This document shows, piece after piece, positions 50,836 to 63,600 of a stretch of 64,000 bases of DNA. The notes under the pieces are model-generated. The model did not search any database and was not told the origin of the DNA. It worked only from the letters and a program-made list of their open reading frames with translations. The translations under genes and the position numbers were made by a program. The number at the start of each line of letters is the position of its first letter. Position 1 is the stretch's first letter. Source of the stretch: Polydactylus sextarius (taxonomy: Eukaryota > Chordata > Actinopteri > Polynemidae); NCBI GenBank assembly GCA_016801845.1, contig CM028924.1, positions 5,602,501 through 5,666,500 of the forward strand. The letters run 5' to 3'.

Positions 50836-53627
50836 CAAGTGGTGCCTGTTGATTTTTTTTTTTTTTTTTTGGTTTTATGCGTTGAAAATCGGAAATGCTT
50901 TGAAATAAATGCTAACATTTATCCAATTAGCACTACATCCAAAATACAGCTAAAGATCATTAACTTAGCCAGTATCTCATCATGAACCAAATGATTGGAT
51001 AAATTAAAAATTTACCCAATGACAATAAAAAAGCCAAGAGATTTGTAAACCTTGATAGCAACTCAATAGATAGATGTAAAGAAATAGTCACCTAGACATT
51101 GTAGAATCACCACAGTCTGCAGACTAATCGTAAATGTACATACGAAATTTCACAGTCATCCATTCACTGAGATGCATCAGGATCGTGGACGGACCGACAG
51201 ACTGATCTGTGGGTAAGTATGAAGTGCACTTCTGGAACCGCTGGTTAAAGAAAACATGAAGAACGTCAATGAGACAAAATGCTAACGGCCCAGTCACGAG
51301 GCAGAAACTTCAAAAACAAGCAAGAACAAATTATCTCACTTACCTCAGACAAAATGAGAGCTACACATGTAAAATGTGATGATGAATACGTTTCACTGAG
51401 ACCGACTCCACAAGTACCAATTAAACTGTATGTTGAGGCTGAGGTTAAGTGTCTGAAACACTGTTGGAACGCACTCTTAGCTGTTGCTATTATTATTTAT
51501 AAACCCTGTACATACAAAGCGCAGAAACACCATTTATCACGGCTACCACAAGAAGAGCCTGCAGATGGATGAGGATGAGGAGAAATAGGAAAATTAAGAT
51601 TCCACAGAGGTTTTCTCCTTTTAAAGTTAGTACTTTCACACACTGCAAAGCCCAATGGAAGGACAAAAACACAACAACCCTGACATAAAGATACAATGGG
51701 GTGATCTGCTTCCATTCCCCAAAAGCACTAAAGATGAGGTCTGATTTGGGGTTTCTTGTACAAATGGTCTAATTTCTTCTTAAAGCCCATCCTATGTTTC
51801 ACTTTAACTCTTCTGTGAATATTTCCGAATCTATTTAGATGGTGAAAAAAACGGTTCGTCTGAGGTCTTCGGATTTTTCAACTGGTTTTTGACTTCAGCA
51901 AAGGCTCTTCCTCCAAAACAAAGTTAAGAAATACAGGGAAAGCTAGCTGTTGTATTGTAGTAAACCAGGGTTAAGCATAGTTAAAATCTGAACAAAGGTC
52001 GTGGTGAAACTTTACCATTAGGGATCAATTAGCATCTGCTAAAGAGTCAAAAACAATGTTGCTCATGATGCCTACGTGAAGTGCACCTAAAACAAAGCAT
52101 CAGATCACAACTATGACGGCCTAGAGGAAGGTTCAGATTTTACTGTTACATAAGAAACATGACAGAAATATGAGAGGGGTTGGGATTTACAACTGATCTT
52201 CGGGGTATAGAACTGGGATCCCAGTAGCTCCAATTTCCATCAATCCCAGTGTCAGCTCAGGTTTATTGACCACATTCTCTGACTGACCATAATAAACTTT
52301 ACTGCAACCCACTCAGCTCTCATCCATTGGTCATCTCTGAGTAGTTCTCTGAAGACTGAGGAACAGTTGTAGGAAGTGTTAGAGCACCTTCCTGGCTCTG
52401 CTCGGATACTCTGCAACCTGACAGTTTGACTGGTGTAAAAACGGAAACAACACAAAAAAAAAAAAAAACAAAACAACAGATGAGCATTAAACCATTCCAC
52501 AAAAACCTCAGGTTATATAAGTTCAGTCTTTCTGAGGAGGAAGAAACCAAATTTATCTTCTCATGTCTATTGAAGTGAGACAGTTTTATTTGCATTCCAG
52601 TCGAGTAAGAGCCCGAAGGTGTGAGACAGAAATGGATTGATGTTTCTCACACAGCTCCCTCACTCACACTTTCCTAGACCCCGACAAAGTAAGACTTTAA
52701 TCTGATGGGCTTCCTCCTCGGGTGAATACTTTTGTTCCTGCTGTCAAATGGACACCGCTGTGCTAAATTTCAGATTGATTAAAAAGAGGTCTGGTGCATA
52801 CTACTGACATGTACGATGTTTGAAATATGTTATAACTGATTGACTGAAGATGTACTTGGAACAAAAAATCCCATTTGGTTACTGAGAAGTCTAATAAAAT
52901 TAGGCATTTCCAGTAGAAGTTACTGGAAATGCTAATATGACTGAACAAGACTCGACTGTAATGTAATTTTGAAATTCATCGTCTCCTTGTCTGTTTAATT
53001 GCTGCAGTGAAAAACGCCCATCACATTATCCCAGACTCCCTTGTGACAAGCAATGTTTTTTTAACTAGTCTGAAATTCTAAAAATATTCAGTTTAGCGTC
53101 ATACAGCATGTTTTTTTTTTTTTTTCATTTTTTTTTTGGGGGGCTACTTGAAATTTGACTTTGAACTTAAAATTATTTTAATTCAGCAAAACCTTGGTAT
53201 CCTTGACTTTTAAGGTGCTGCTGCCCATGAGCCACAAAATACAAAATACATGGTTCAAATCCAGTCCAAAACAACTCAAAAGTAAGGGGGAAAAAAGTGG
53301 CTTCAGGAAATATTTTTTTACAACCCTGTAGTAGCATCCATCTAGTAAAGCTAATCTGATAGAATTCAGAAGATATATTTTGAAATATAAAATATTTTTA
53401 ATGTTGAGTATCTAGTAGTGTCACACACTTTGCACATAATGGTATGAATAATTTATTAATTCACATTTTACAACCCACAATGAATTATCCATCCCACTCC
53501 ATCAATTAAAAAGGACAATTCAACTAAAAATCCTTCCACCTGTGACAAAGACTTATGCATCACGTGGTCTCTTCATATTTCCACGTCACAGAGTTTCTCT
53601 CCAAATGAATTACCAATATAATTGCTG

Positions 53628-53659
<32 letters not shown>

Positions 53660-53924
53660 TTATTTGTACTTTTGGTCTCCATTTCCTTGTTGGCAGAAGA
53701 GCACCCAACCACCAGCCCTCCATCTGTCCCACTGCTAAATACAAGTTCAGTAGTTCATGTTGGCCAAAATTGGTTCCTGTCCCAGAACCGGACCAACTGA
53801 ATATCCTTCCGCTCAGGGGCCTCCTGGCTCCTGCTATAGCTGAGCTCAGTCTCCCATGGTTCACACCAACACAACGAGCAAAATCACCTCCTGCTTCCTT
53901 CCAGATTTCACTGGGCCTGGTTTT
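50836..53924. other. Convergent trarg1-gosr1 intergenic region, including the gosr1 3' UTR
   Basis: No supported gene. trarg1 (plus) and gosr1 (minus) end towards each other here. The gosr1 3' UTR should start at 53924 and run leftward. The nearest minus-strand AATAAA (TTTATT on the plus strand) is at about 53453, and others follow further left. Poly(T) runs (53110-53141, 53628-53650) and short A-rich tracts are present. Minus-strand frames near 52.3-52.6 kb show no conserved features. Confidence 0.5.
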
Positions 53925-55764
53925 TCAGTGAAAAGCATAGAGGAGCAGGAGAATGGTGCAGACGCCAATCACTGTGCCGAGGATGAGAGAGTCCCGTCTC
54001 TTCCGCAGGTTGATTCGCTGGATGAGATTGTTGATGGTGGGGAAACGATCTGGTTAAGTCAAAAGTTAAGGAAGGATTTTAAATCATTTTAAATCCTGAA
54101 TTATAAAAGAATTAAACACAACAACTCTGTTGACATCTGCCCGTTTGACATTTAAATCCACAGAACAAAGCAGCTTTTACTAAGTGACAAGAGCAGTGGG
54201 GATCAGTATGATTGACAACCCAAGCAGCTGAACCTTGATGATAAAGAACATTATAGAAAAGCGACGTGTGGGCTTTAATTTGTGAAGGACCAGTAGTGAT
54301 TTCACACCAGGAACCGTTCATCTTAACAACACAACATAAAGGATACTGGCCAGCGTGTTGACCCGGCTCTGTATGGATTTCAGCACGCCCCTTTGGGAGG
54401 TCATGTTCTCCTTGGTTGCCATGGCAATACTAAAGAGACAGAACAGAATGAGTTGAGAAGCGACGATACTCGACGCCGTTAAAGTCATTAGTATTGTAAA
54501 GTGCTTTTGGTTGTAAACGAGACAACTTTTGATCAGAAAGTCAATGGGCCAAAAAGTCACCGGGGGATGTTTTTGGACAAATGAACATCCAATACAACAG
54601 GTGGAGGTTGAACATTTCAAAGCAACCAAAGAGGGAAACACAATCACTTAAATTTTATGTTTTTCTGGGCTGAAAAAAATACACAAAACATAAGAAAATA
54701 TCATATCATATAAAATCGATCCCTTATTTCTTCTTGCAGGATAAGCACATACCAAAAGGTACGATAAGACAAAAATGACATAAAGGCAACATCAGATGAT
54801 GAACACAATTATATAATAAACTTTCATGCATATTTAACATATGCAGGTTGTGAAATAAAACCAGAAAAAAAACTTCATATCCTCTTGTGATGATTCAAAA
54901 TGAGCATTTAATGACTACGTGCTTGTGAGTACATCCAAGCTATAAGAAGGAGAATCACTACAGGCTGCTCATTAGTCATCATATCACATTCTCCCTCAGT
55001 TTGGTGCAGGTGGGGGCCGGTGGTTTGAGTTAGTCACCTGGGCTTGTAGAAGGAAGGTATAGAATTGCTGTGATATTGTACCTCTCCTTCTCGAAATTGG
55101 GCCTCAGCAACTCTCAGAGCAGAAAAGTGCAGCTGGGCAGTTGTTCCAGGAGAAAGTTTCAGACTCTCTTTGCCTTCTGTGGCATCTGTTACACACAGTA
55201 ATCAATAGCAGCTACAGATCCCTCCACTTTTGAGCCCTTCAGCCCTCAACGGAGGGATCAGAGCATTTCAGTTGAAGGAAATTAACTCCCACAACCTTCA
55301 TCTATCTCATCTGCACGATGCAAATAAAAATGTAAAGATATATCCAAGTTTTCACAGATTTTACATAGATTGTAATTGTAGCTCTATTGATGGAGGATTT
55401 TGGAATTTTTTTTTTTACTAGTATTAATATTTGGCAACATGTGTAATCCTTGTAATGTTTCCCTTTGTTGAGACAATAGTTAACTTCCTTTAAATTTGTT
55501 GCAAAACTGTAAAATAAACATGTCACATCCACCAAGACGCTAAAACTTCTGACTTAAATATAATGTCAAAATGCTCATTAAACACTGCAAGAGGCATTAC
55601 GTAATTCTTTGAGCATCAGGGTGACAAACAGTAAGAACCGGTCACAGGGGACAAACTCCACCCATCCCAGTGTTACACGGCCCCATGGGAGGCAGATCAA
55701 AACAAATTAAATGAAATCGCTGTTGTTTACTCTTTTGGCAGTTAAACTAGATGAGTCGCAGGTT

Positions 55765-55817
<53 letters not shown>

Positions 55818-56650
55818 TGCGCAACTGAATGAAGGTTTTGAGCAAGTGAAGTCAGAACTTGGACTGAGTAAGTTTGAGAGTGTGTGTGTGCGTGAGGTCA
55901 TAGTATCTCCTGCGGGTGGAGGTTGCTGAGGGGACAAGTCTGTATTCTTGGCCTGGACCAGTGTTTTGGAGATCATGTTCTCCTCAGTCAGGAAGAAACA
56001 CTTTGCTGACTTCTGCAGCCTCGACGAGCCTTTTATTTCAATGTTAACCAGCTCATGAGAATCAGAGCTGGAGGTAAAAGATTCAGCTCATACTCTTTCT
56101 ATGATGATAGAATCTGTATGTCAGTGAACGCTGTTAAAAAGTGAAAGTCAATTTGATCTGTCAATTTAACTCTATATAACCCCCAAATCACAAAATAATA
56201 AATCTATTATTTTCTAAGAACAGGGCCCAATTAGATCACTTATTAAATCAATGTAGACAAAATTAAGAACATTTTTTGAAAAATGGTTTCTGTATGACAG
56301 CACAGCACAGCTTTTGTGTTTGCGGTGGTAAATGGTTTGGACTCTAGTGGTGAAATAATATGAAAAAGGACCAAATAAACAGATTTCTTCAATGTTGACT
56401 GGAAATCAAAGCACTTGGAAAAAGTATCAAGTCACATGATAAAGCACAAATATGAAATGTGTGTTCATGTGACACTGAACACACCCTTGGCCACGACATC
56501 TGTCTTTTTTACTCATGTACCAATAAATAAGCACAACCAATTTCTGTTTTATTAGGGAAAAAAATGTCACTTCAGAGTGCACAGGGGCCGATGGCGGGGG
56601 AGAATAAATCTATGGTTTGGAGAAAAATGAGCAAGAAAAAACGAAAAGAG

Positions 56651-56686
<36 letters not shown>

Positions 56687-57641
56687 CAGCATCGTGTGGC
56701 ATTTTAGTGATAAAATGGTGGCCCCATTCAGACAACTGCTCAGGGAACCATTAGTTACAAAGACTGGAAATGGAAAAGGCAGTGGTTCGGAGAGGACTGA
56801 GGGGAGGACAGTGAAAAAAACAAACTTGAATGAAGGAGGGTAAATCCCGAGCAACACATTTTCGATGTGTGTAGAGCGGAAGGGAGAAAAAAGGAGGTGT
56901 GAGCAATGGATAACACCTATAAATCAGGGAAGTTGGGGTGGGGAAGGGGGGAGTTACTGCCATCTAGGGCTGAGCAACTGTTAATTTTATGCACATAATA
57001 TATTAAGTCACCGGCGGTTGCACACCTCCAATCCTTCGATGCGTTTCAGGTTGAATTTAGGGTGGATGGGTGGATGTTTAATTGGGGGTCTGAATATATT
57101 AAAAACAGTGAATGGATTCACTTTCATATTCTGGATTCACTCTATGAACACAGTTAAATACACTATCCTGACTGTGATAATGAAACTTTTTGATTTTTTT
57201 TACAGTTCTGATTAACAAATGTAGTAAATTTCCATAACAATAGTTTCCTATAGATACAGAGGTATATGTAAACATTGGCCAAAAGATAAGACTCTATTAT
57301 GATTATACTGTACTGGAATTATCTGTAAATGTACACTGATCTTATGTTGTTCAAGAGGTATATTTATTTTCTTATACTGCAGTTCTAAGGGAGAGAGTGG
57401 TTATTTAAGGATTAGGTGAAAATCATTTCTCCACACGTGTCCATCCCCAGCGTAACGTAACCTATTATTCTTGACTTTTTTTTAGCCTTTTGATCAGATA
57501 CATACAGACGGTTTTGAGCCAGGTTCGGCAGGTAAACAATAACGGGGATGAATAGGCGGACGAGGGCTGTCACGTGTCTCTTTAGTATGCAAGACAGAGA
57601 GGGGGTCTTACCTTATTGTGTCATCCATCAGTCGGTCTGAA
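53925..57641 (-). CDS. gosr1: GOSR1 (GS28), Golgi SNAP receptor complex member 1; last three coding exons only
   Basis: Three exons on the minus strand, in transcript order: 57641-57612 (30 nt), 54429-54347 (83 nt) and 54049-53925 (125 nt with stop). All junctions are AG/GT and phases agree. The product is a Qb-SNARE in ER-to-Golgi and intra-Golgi vesicle fusion. The 30-nt exon encodes S-D-R-L-M-D-D-T-I. The next encodes A-M-A-T-K-E-N-M-T-S-Q-R-G, the GOSR1 signature, and runs into the SNARE motif. The last has N-N-L-I-Q-R-I-N-L-R-K-R-R-D-S, then a C-terminal membrane anchor (about 19 hydrophobic residues) ending Y-A-F-H. These cover roughly the last third of the usual 250 residues. The other exons were looked for as far as 64000 and not seen, so they should lie beyond the right edge. 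The gene is cut by the window, not broken. Confidence 0.95.
55768..55813. repeat. (TG)n microsatellite
   Basis: About 22 perfect TG units, followed by GCGCGTGCGC, in a gosr1 intron. Confidence 0.95.
56651..56683. repeat. Poly(A) run of 33
   Basis: 33 uninterrupted A residues after an A/G-rich lead-in (AAAAAACGAAAAGAG). It could be a retroposon tail, but no recognisable element precedes it. Confidence 0.9.
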
Positions 57642-60600
57642 CTAGAGACAGTGAGGGAGGGGGGGACAGGAAAAGATTGATTACTTAAACGAGTCACCGC
57701 AGCAAAAAAAAAAAAAACAACAACAACAACACAGAAATAGTAATAACTAACAATAATAATAACTAAACAAGTTCCTGGTATCAGTTTCACACTGGCGGCG
57801 AATGATACACAACAAGCCAACGCACAATTATGATCATGTTACTTGAGCCGGACACAAGTTAACTTGTTTATATGTTGCTTGGGACCGGATTTCTATTTTT
57901 TTTTTCCTCCCTCATAATATCAATCTCATCAACTCCCACATAGTAACTGACTAACCAGTCTGGCAGAACACAACATACTGTGATCTGTATCTTCCTAACA
58001 TCAGTGTGGTCGTTTCTGTGCGTTTTATATCCTTTGAGAACACAAACAAGAAAATGTCTCCATATAGATTTATAAGTGTTACTGGTGCTAATGTGTACAT
58101 TGAAAAATACTGTGTCTGCAATGAAGTCATTTTGGTGATATGACACAAGACTTCATTATATTACTAATTAAGCAATTAGAAACACGATTAGGGTCTTGGA
58201 TTAGATTCTATAGGTGGATCTGATTAAATGTCCACTGATATTTACATTTACACCAGAGTATTTATCTATTTGTTTAGCTCTTCTTCACCTCATGGTTGAA
58301 TCTGGACTAAGTAGACCCGGAGGGATTTCCACCTCAGAGATCCTGCATCAAATATTTTGCACAACTATTAAAGAGGGAGTGTCAGTGTTTGCTTTTGACC
58401 AACAGAGAATACTAGACGGGACACACACACACACACACACAAACAAACCTCTTATGTTGCAACACTAGTTTTGTGTCTCAGGTTGCTCCTAAACAACAAT
58501 GCTCTCAGCGGTTTATACCCTAATTGGAATCAATTTGGATAATGTTCCAGAGAATTAAAGTAAACCTTAAAAAACAGAGTATGCAGAGGATTGTATTTCA
58601 TTATTCAACACCCACTCAATAGCCCAACATTCTCACTGTCATCCTCAATGAGAACCCTTCAGTTCAGTTTTATATGTTGTTGACAAAAGACTACAGACAG
58701 AGACTTTATCTGCACCAAACTTACCACACTACAATCATCTACTACTTTTACCTAAACATCCTCTTCATACAATTACTTGAAAATCTCAAGGCTCATTTAG
58801 ATAATATCCTACACACACCCTTCTGGTTTGATGGTCATTGACAGTAATTATACCCAGAAGCCGCAAGACATGATTTTGCATCTATTCATGAGGATGTGTA
58901 CAGTTCCTGAGTGGTATCTAATTAGACATGGAAGCTATTTTACCACATACAATTGTAGACCTTGTCCAACTTCTCTTTTTTTTTTGTTTATTGCAAATCA
59001 AAGGAGCAATTGGGACAAAGCCAAGCTAAAAGAGCCATGCAAATACCATCAGGAGGTGAGACGGGTCCTGCTAATGACCTGTTATGTTAAGTTCCTTCTC
59101 TCTGTTCTTGGGAAAAACAGGACTGACCTCAACCAGTAAATGTGGGCGAGTTTAACTACTGTACTTCATTGCTTTATCTCAATCTCTATTTTCATTTTGA
59201 ACTTAATATAGATTGACAATTATGAAATTAAATTATCAGTCAAATTCAAAATTACATCTTGATACTTGGAACTCCACCTACATGTGACACGTGACATATA
59301 TTACGTCTTAATATATTGTTCTACGGATCTTATAAAAGACATGTTTATGTTGTTACACGTGTATACATTTGAAGTGGGCAAGTAAATGACCGACAGAAAA
59401 CGAAACCTTTAACTGTCTGTCTGCTGAGGGGTTCACCTAATAAATCATGAGCCAAGAGGCAAAAGAGAGAGTGGCCGTCAGCCGAGGTGAGATTGATTCA
59501 TGGAGGTTTTATATGCTGGGAAAAGATTTATTTCTTTATTCTCTACCATCAAATCGCAGCAGTGGAGGTGAGCTTTTGAGATTATGCCATCACGTTCATG
59601 TATATGTGGACTGTTGTGGTTTCAGCCTTGAGTGGGTTTCTTCCATTTCCCCTGCACTGTGGTGTTTTGCTGCAGTCATTAAATTGCTCATTAGCTCCAA
59701 GCTAATTGCCTCTCCCAGAGTGATGAATAAGCCCACCCTGCCCACATGTTTCTTTGCTCTCTGTTGCCATTCACACGCACATGAACATAGAGTACACTGA
59801 GACAAGCAGTTTACTGCTCATGTGTCCATTTTATGCTTGCATTAAAAACTACTGTGACCAGAAAAAAAAAGCTACTTGAACTCTTTGGCATCATTATGTT
59901 GCATATAGCATTCAAAGTGACAGATGACTTCTTTGTTTTCTGTTGTTTCAGCAGTTATTAGACTATATAAGAGGTGTTCTGAAAGAAAATACTTAACTAC
60001 AGAGTAATGTTTCTACAGAGTAATGCTCTGTCAGGTTGGCTACTGGAGCGATATGAGGCAACTAATAAAACCTGCCAGGTAAACTGAAACATTAATTACT
60101 TTGCCTCGAAAATAGTCTTGCAATTCTTGGCAAAAGTTGTAGAAAGCAAACAGCATCAGCAAAGAGGAAATGGTGTCACAAATCAAACTCGGAGCCGATT
60201 CAAAATCCACTGACAGTCAATACAGCTTCACAGACGTGAACTTTATAGTGAAGATTTGCTTTTAACCAACCTTTATGGATAACCAGTATGTTCAAAAAAA
60301 CAAGTACAAGACACAGGATATTGACCTTTGAGACACAAAAGTCAATTGTGTCAATTGTTGTTATATGAAATCTGTAGTGACTGATGAACTGGAATTATCT
60401 TAATTTGAACACAACATTTTGAAAGAAGAAAATCGGGTATTTTAATTATTCATTAGCTCCAAACTAATTGCAATTAGCATGGTCACCTGTCTGGTATGTT
60501 TATGGTTTTATTTGCATATTTGTAATGTATGTAATATAGTTGAATGTTTGAATACTGTTAATATTAATCCCAGTGAGAAGTTGCTACCCCTTAATAAAGA

Positions 60601-63600
60601 GCCTGATTCAGTCAGTGTTGATTTGATTTCAGAGATTATGATTAAATTATAAATTTAGAAACAAAAAAAGACTATGTTGTTGTTTTTCAACAATATTTCA
60701 AGAGCTTATAGTTGAATCTTGGGTCACAAAAATCTATTCTCTTGGCAAATACAATTATTGGATCAGGACTATGTGTTGGCAGATGATCAATATTTTAGAA
60801 ACAAATGGATCGGGGGTCAAAAAAGCTGAATGGGACATCCCTATTTGAAAAGATAATGAATGGCACAAGGACAAAAAGGGTGCTGTCCTTTACAGCTTAG
60901 AAACTAATTGTACATAATCCTAATTTTGATGATGTCTTTGTCTGGAAAATGCACTTTAGAAGATCAGAACAGACCACTACATATTAACTAGACTGTTCAA
61001 ATAGTTAATATCAAGTCCAAACCTTGACTAAAGCAAAGAAATAAAACTCCTTAAGCACTGCAGACATTTTGACACTGGTACATTACTTACTGAGACTGAT
61101 TGTACACTGAACTGCATGGATCCCCTAAGCTTTGTTCAGCCAGAAAGCACACGCTTGCACTGTACCATGAATCCTCAGTTCCCTCCTGCACTGATTACAT
61201 TAGCATATCAGGCAGCTGGCGGCTCGTATCAAACTTTGTGAGAAGGGCAACGGGCCAGACAGACTGAGACCAGGGACTCACGAGTTGGGGACAACAAAAA
61301 AAGAGACAAGAAAACAGGAGAGACCAAAAGACAAAAAGAGTAAGAGATAGACAGAGGTAGTAGAAGGTGGTTTATTTACACTGGGACAACAACTTCCTTT
61401 TTTCCTAGACCACACTTTGCAATGGTTTGCAATGACACTGTATTTAAAGTGTACTACATTGCCTTACAAGTAAGAACTTGCAGATCGTAGGATTATAGTA
61501 GCTGACAGGGTTCTGGAGGTGACAGTCTCAAATATTTTTCACACAAATATCTCCTGTTAAGTGTCTCGAAAGGCCAGTTAACCAGGCAGAGATGGGCAAT
61601 AAAATGTCCTGGTTTAATCAAAGCTGCTGCACTGAAAAAGTTCTGGTTTATTGGGGAGAAAAGATAAGTGCACCAAAGTCCTGCCAGGCAAGTCGGGCCA
61701 CTCCGTAGCCACCTGAAAATGCCCCCAAACCGTTATTTCGAGCTGTCAAGACCATGAGAAACCTGTAACTTCCCTCTCAACAAGACCCCAAGATACTTGA
61801 ACTCCTCCACTTGAGGGAGCAACTCCTCCCCGACCAGAGTGGGCACTCCAACCTTTTCCGGTCGAGAACCATGGCCTCGGACTTGGAGGTGCTGATTCTA
61901 ATCCCAGCCGCTTAACAACTGGTTGCGAACTGCACCAGTGCACCCTGAAGGTTGGTGCTTAATGATGCCAACAAAACCACTCAGACTCTCCTCTCTAGTA
62001 CCCTGGTGTAGACTTTCCCAGGGAGGCTGAGGAGTGTGATTCCTCTGTAACTGGAACACACCCTCTGGTCCCCCTTCTTAAAGATGGGAACCACCACCAT
62101 CCATTCCAGAGCTGATTCCCGTGTCCTTTCAAGAGACGTGTCACCCAAGACAGCCCTAGAACATCCAAAGCTGATTCTGCCTTTCAATATGTGGTTTAAC
62201 ACGTTTGCACAGCTTCAGTTTTCCTAAAACAACCTACAGTTTAAAGTTCTAGTGCTGACTTGAGCATCTGAAGGATAATTAAAGAAATAAACTTTTACAG
62301 AACTTCCAAACTAAGCAAAGCTGTTGATGGCAAACAAACACAGACAGTAAACACACGGCAAATTCAAGCTAATGCACATCAATGCGAATGCAAGTGTAAA
62401 ATTTCCTCCACTTCACTGTATCAAAACCACTGTTTGTTTTGACAGGAAGTCCTTATCAGTTTGACCACTGCCATTACAGCTGGTCCACCAACGAACTTTT
62501 AATGGTCCTGCCCCTCCCTCCCTGCTTCTAGTTTATTCATGAACGCTGACCTTTACCGTCTAAAGAGATGAAACAACAGATACAATACATGAGGTGATGA
62601 TGAAATAGACGACAGATGGGAAACAAAGAAGATCAACAATAATGATAAAAGCTCCGATAAATAAACAGCTTCAACTCGCAGTTTATACACGCTAAATGTA
62701 TTGTCACTCTTGTTTTGTCATCACTTGCGATGGCTGCTTTCAAACTTAATACGTAGACAGGTCTGACTTATGTGGAACCACACAAGGTTCATTACCAACA
62801 ACAAAACTAGAGAAGAGGCCATCTTAAAAATGAATCTGGGCATGTCAGTCTCATTAGTCACAGAATGAATGCAGGCTGGCAAGCACTCCACCCACCACAG
62901 TAATTTGTAGATTAACTGGCAAGGATCTCTTGTTTTTATTTATTTATTTATTTTTTGTTTAGGAGTGATTAGTCTTAGCTGATCAGTTTGGCGATGTCAG
63001 TACAATCACTTGCCAATACATTATAGACACACACAAATTTCTTAATGGTCATGCAATACACCATCTAATATAAAACCATTGTACGTATAGTAAATTTGTA
63101 TTCCTCATGTGAGCTCACATGCCTGAAAAAGCTGAGGGCACAAAACAAAACAGGATTTTTATCACAAGCTGAGTTGCAAAAATCACATCTCCGCAACCAT
63201 CTCTTTATCAAAAAACATCTCGAAATTCTTTCTACATTGCAAGAATTCATATAAGGGACTTCATAGCACATGTCCTTACAACTTTCTTTGTACAGAGAGA
63301 ACAACACAGACCGAGAAAGATAAAGCACATTTGAACTCATATCACTCATCTTTACTGAGAAGCCAAGCTCTACCCTAAGTGAGACTTCAGAGCATTTCTC
63401 TGGCCGCTAACACATTTTAGCCCTTTTCTCCTCAGGCCCTCTTTCCTGTTTTTATGGCTCTAATAGGATCAATCAAGCGTAACTTGATCCCCATTTCCAA
63501 TCGTCTCTTTTCCCTCACATCTTTGTCATTGGTCTGGGGGAAGCCCTATAAAATGGGCTGTGGTTTAATAAGATAATTTCATTATCAGTATCCTGATCAG

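Larger units (their letters stand above)
54430..57611 (-). other. gosr1: gosr1 intron (3.2 kb) between the 30-nt and 83-nt exons
   Basis: Contains a long (TG)n tract at 55768-55813, a poly(A) run of 33 (56651-56683) and scattered A-rich sequence. On the minus strand, about 55192 to 55037, there is an open stretch of about 50 codons with a reasonable splice acceptor before it (TGTGTGTAACAG) and a possible internal donor (GAGGTACAA). It does not match any part of GOSR1 that I know and is discussed as a finding. Confidence 0.8.

Noticed and set aside
53240..53275. tRNA B-box-like GGTTCAAATCC
   Set aside because: No matching A box or cloverleaf arms upstream; it is ordinary A/T-rich sequence.
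57825..57860. Possible upstream gosr1 exon (TGATCATG-containing sequence)
   Set aside because: The reading frame does not give the expected E-H-D-H-L-R-N segment and there are no suitable splice sites.
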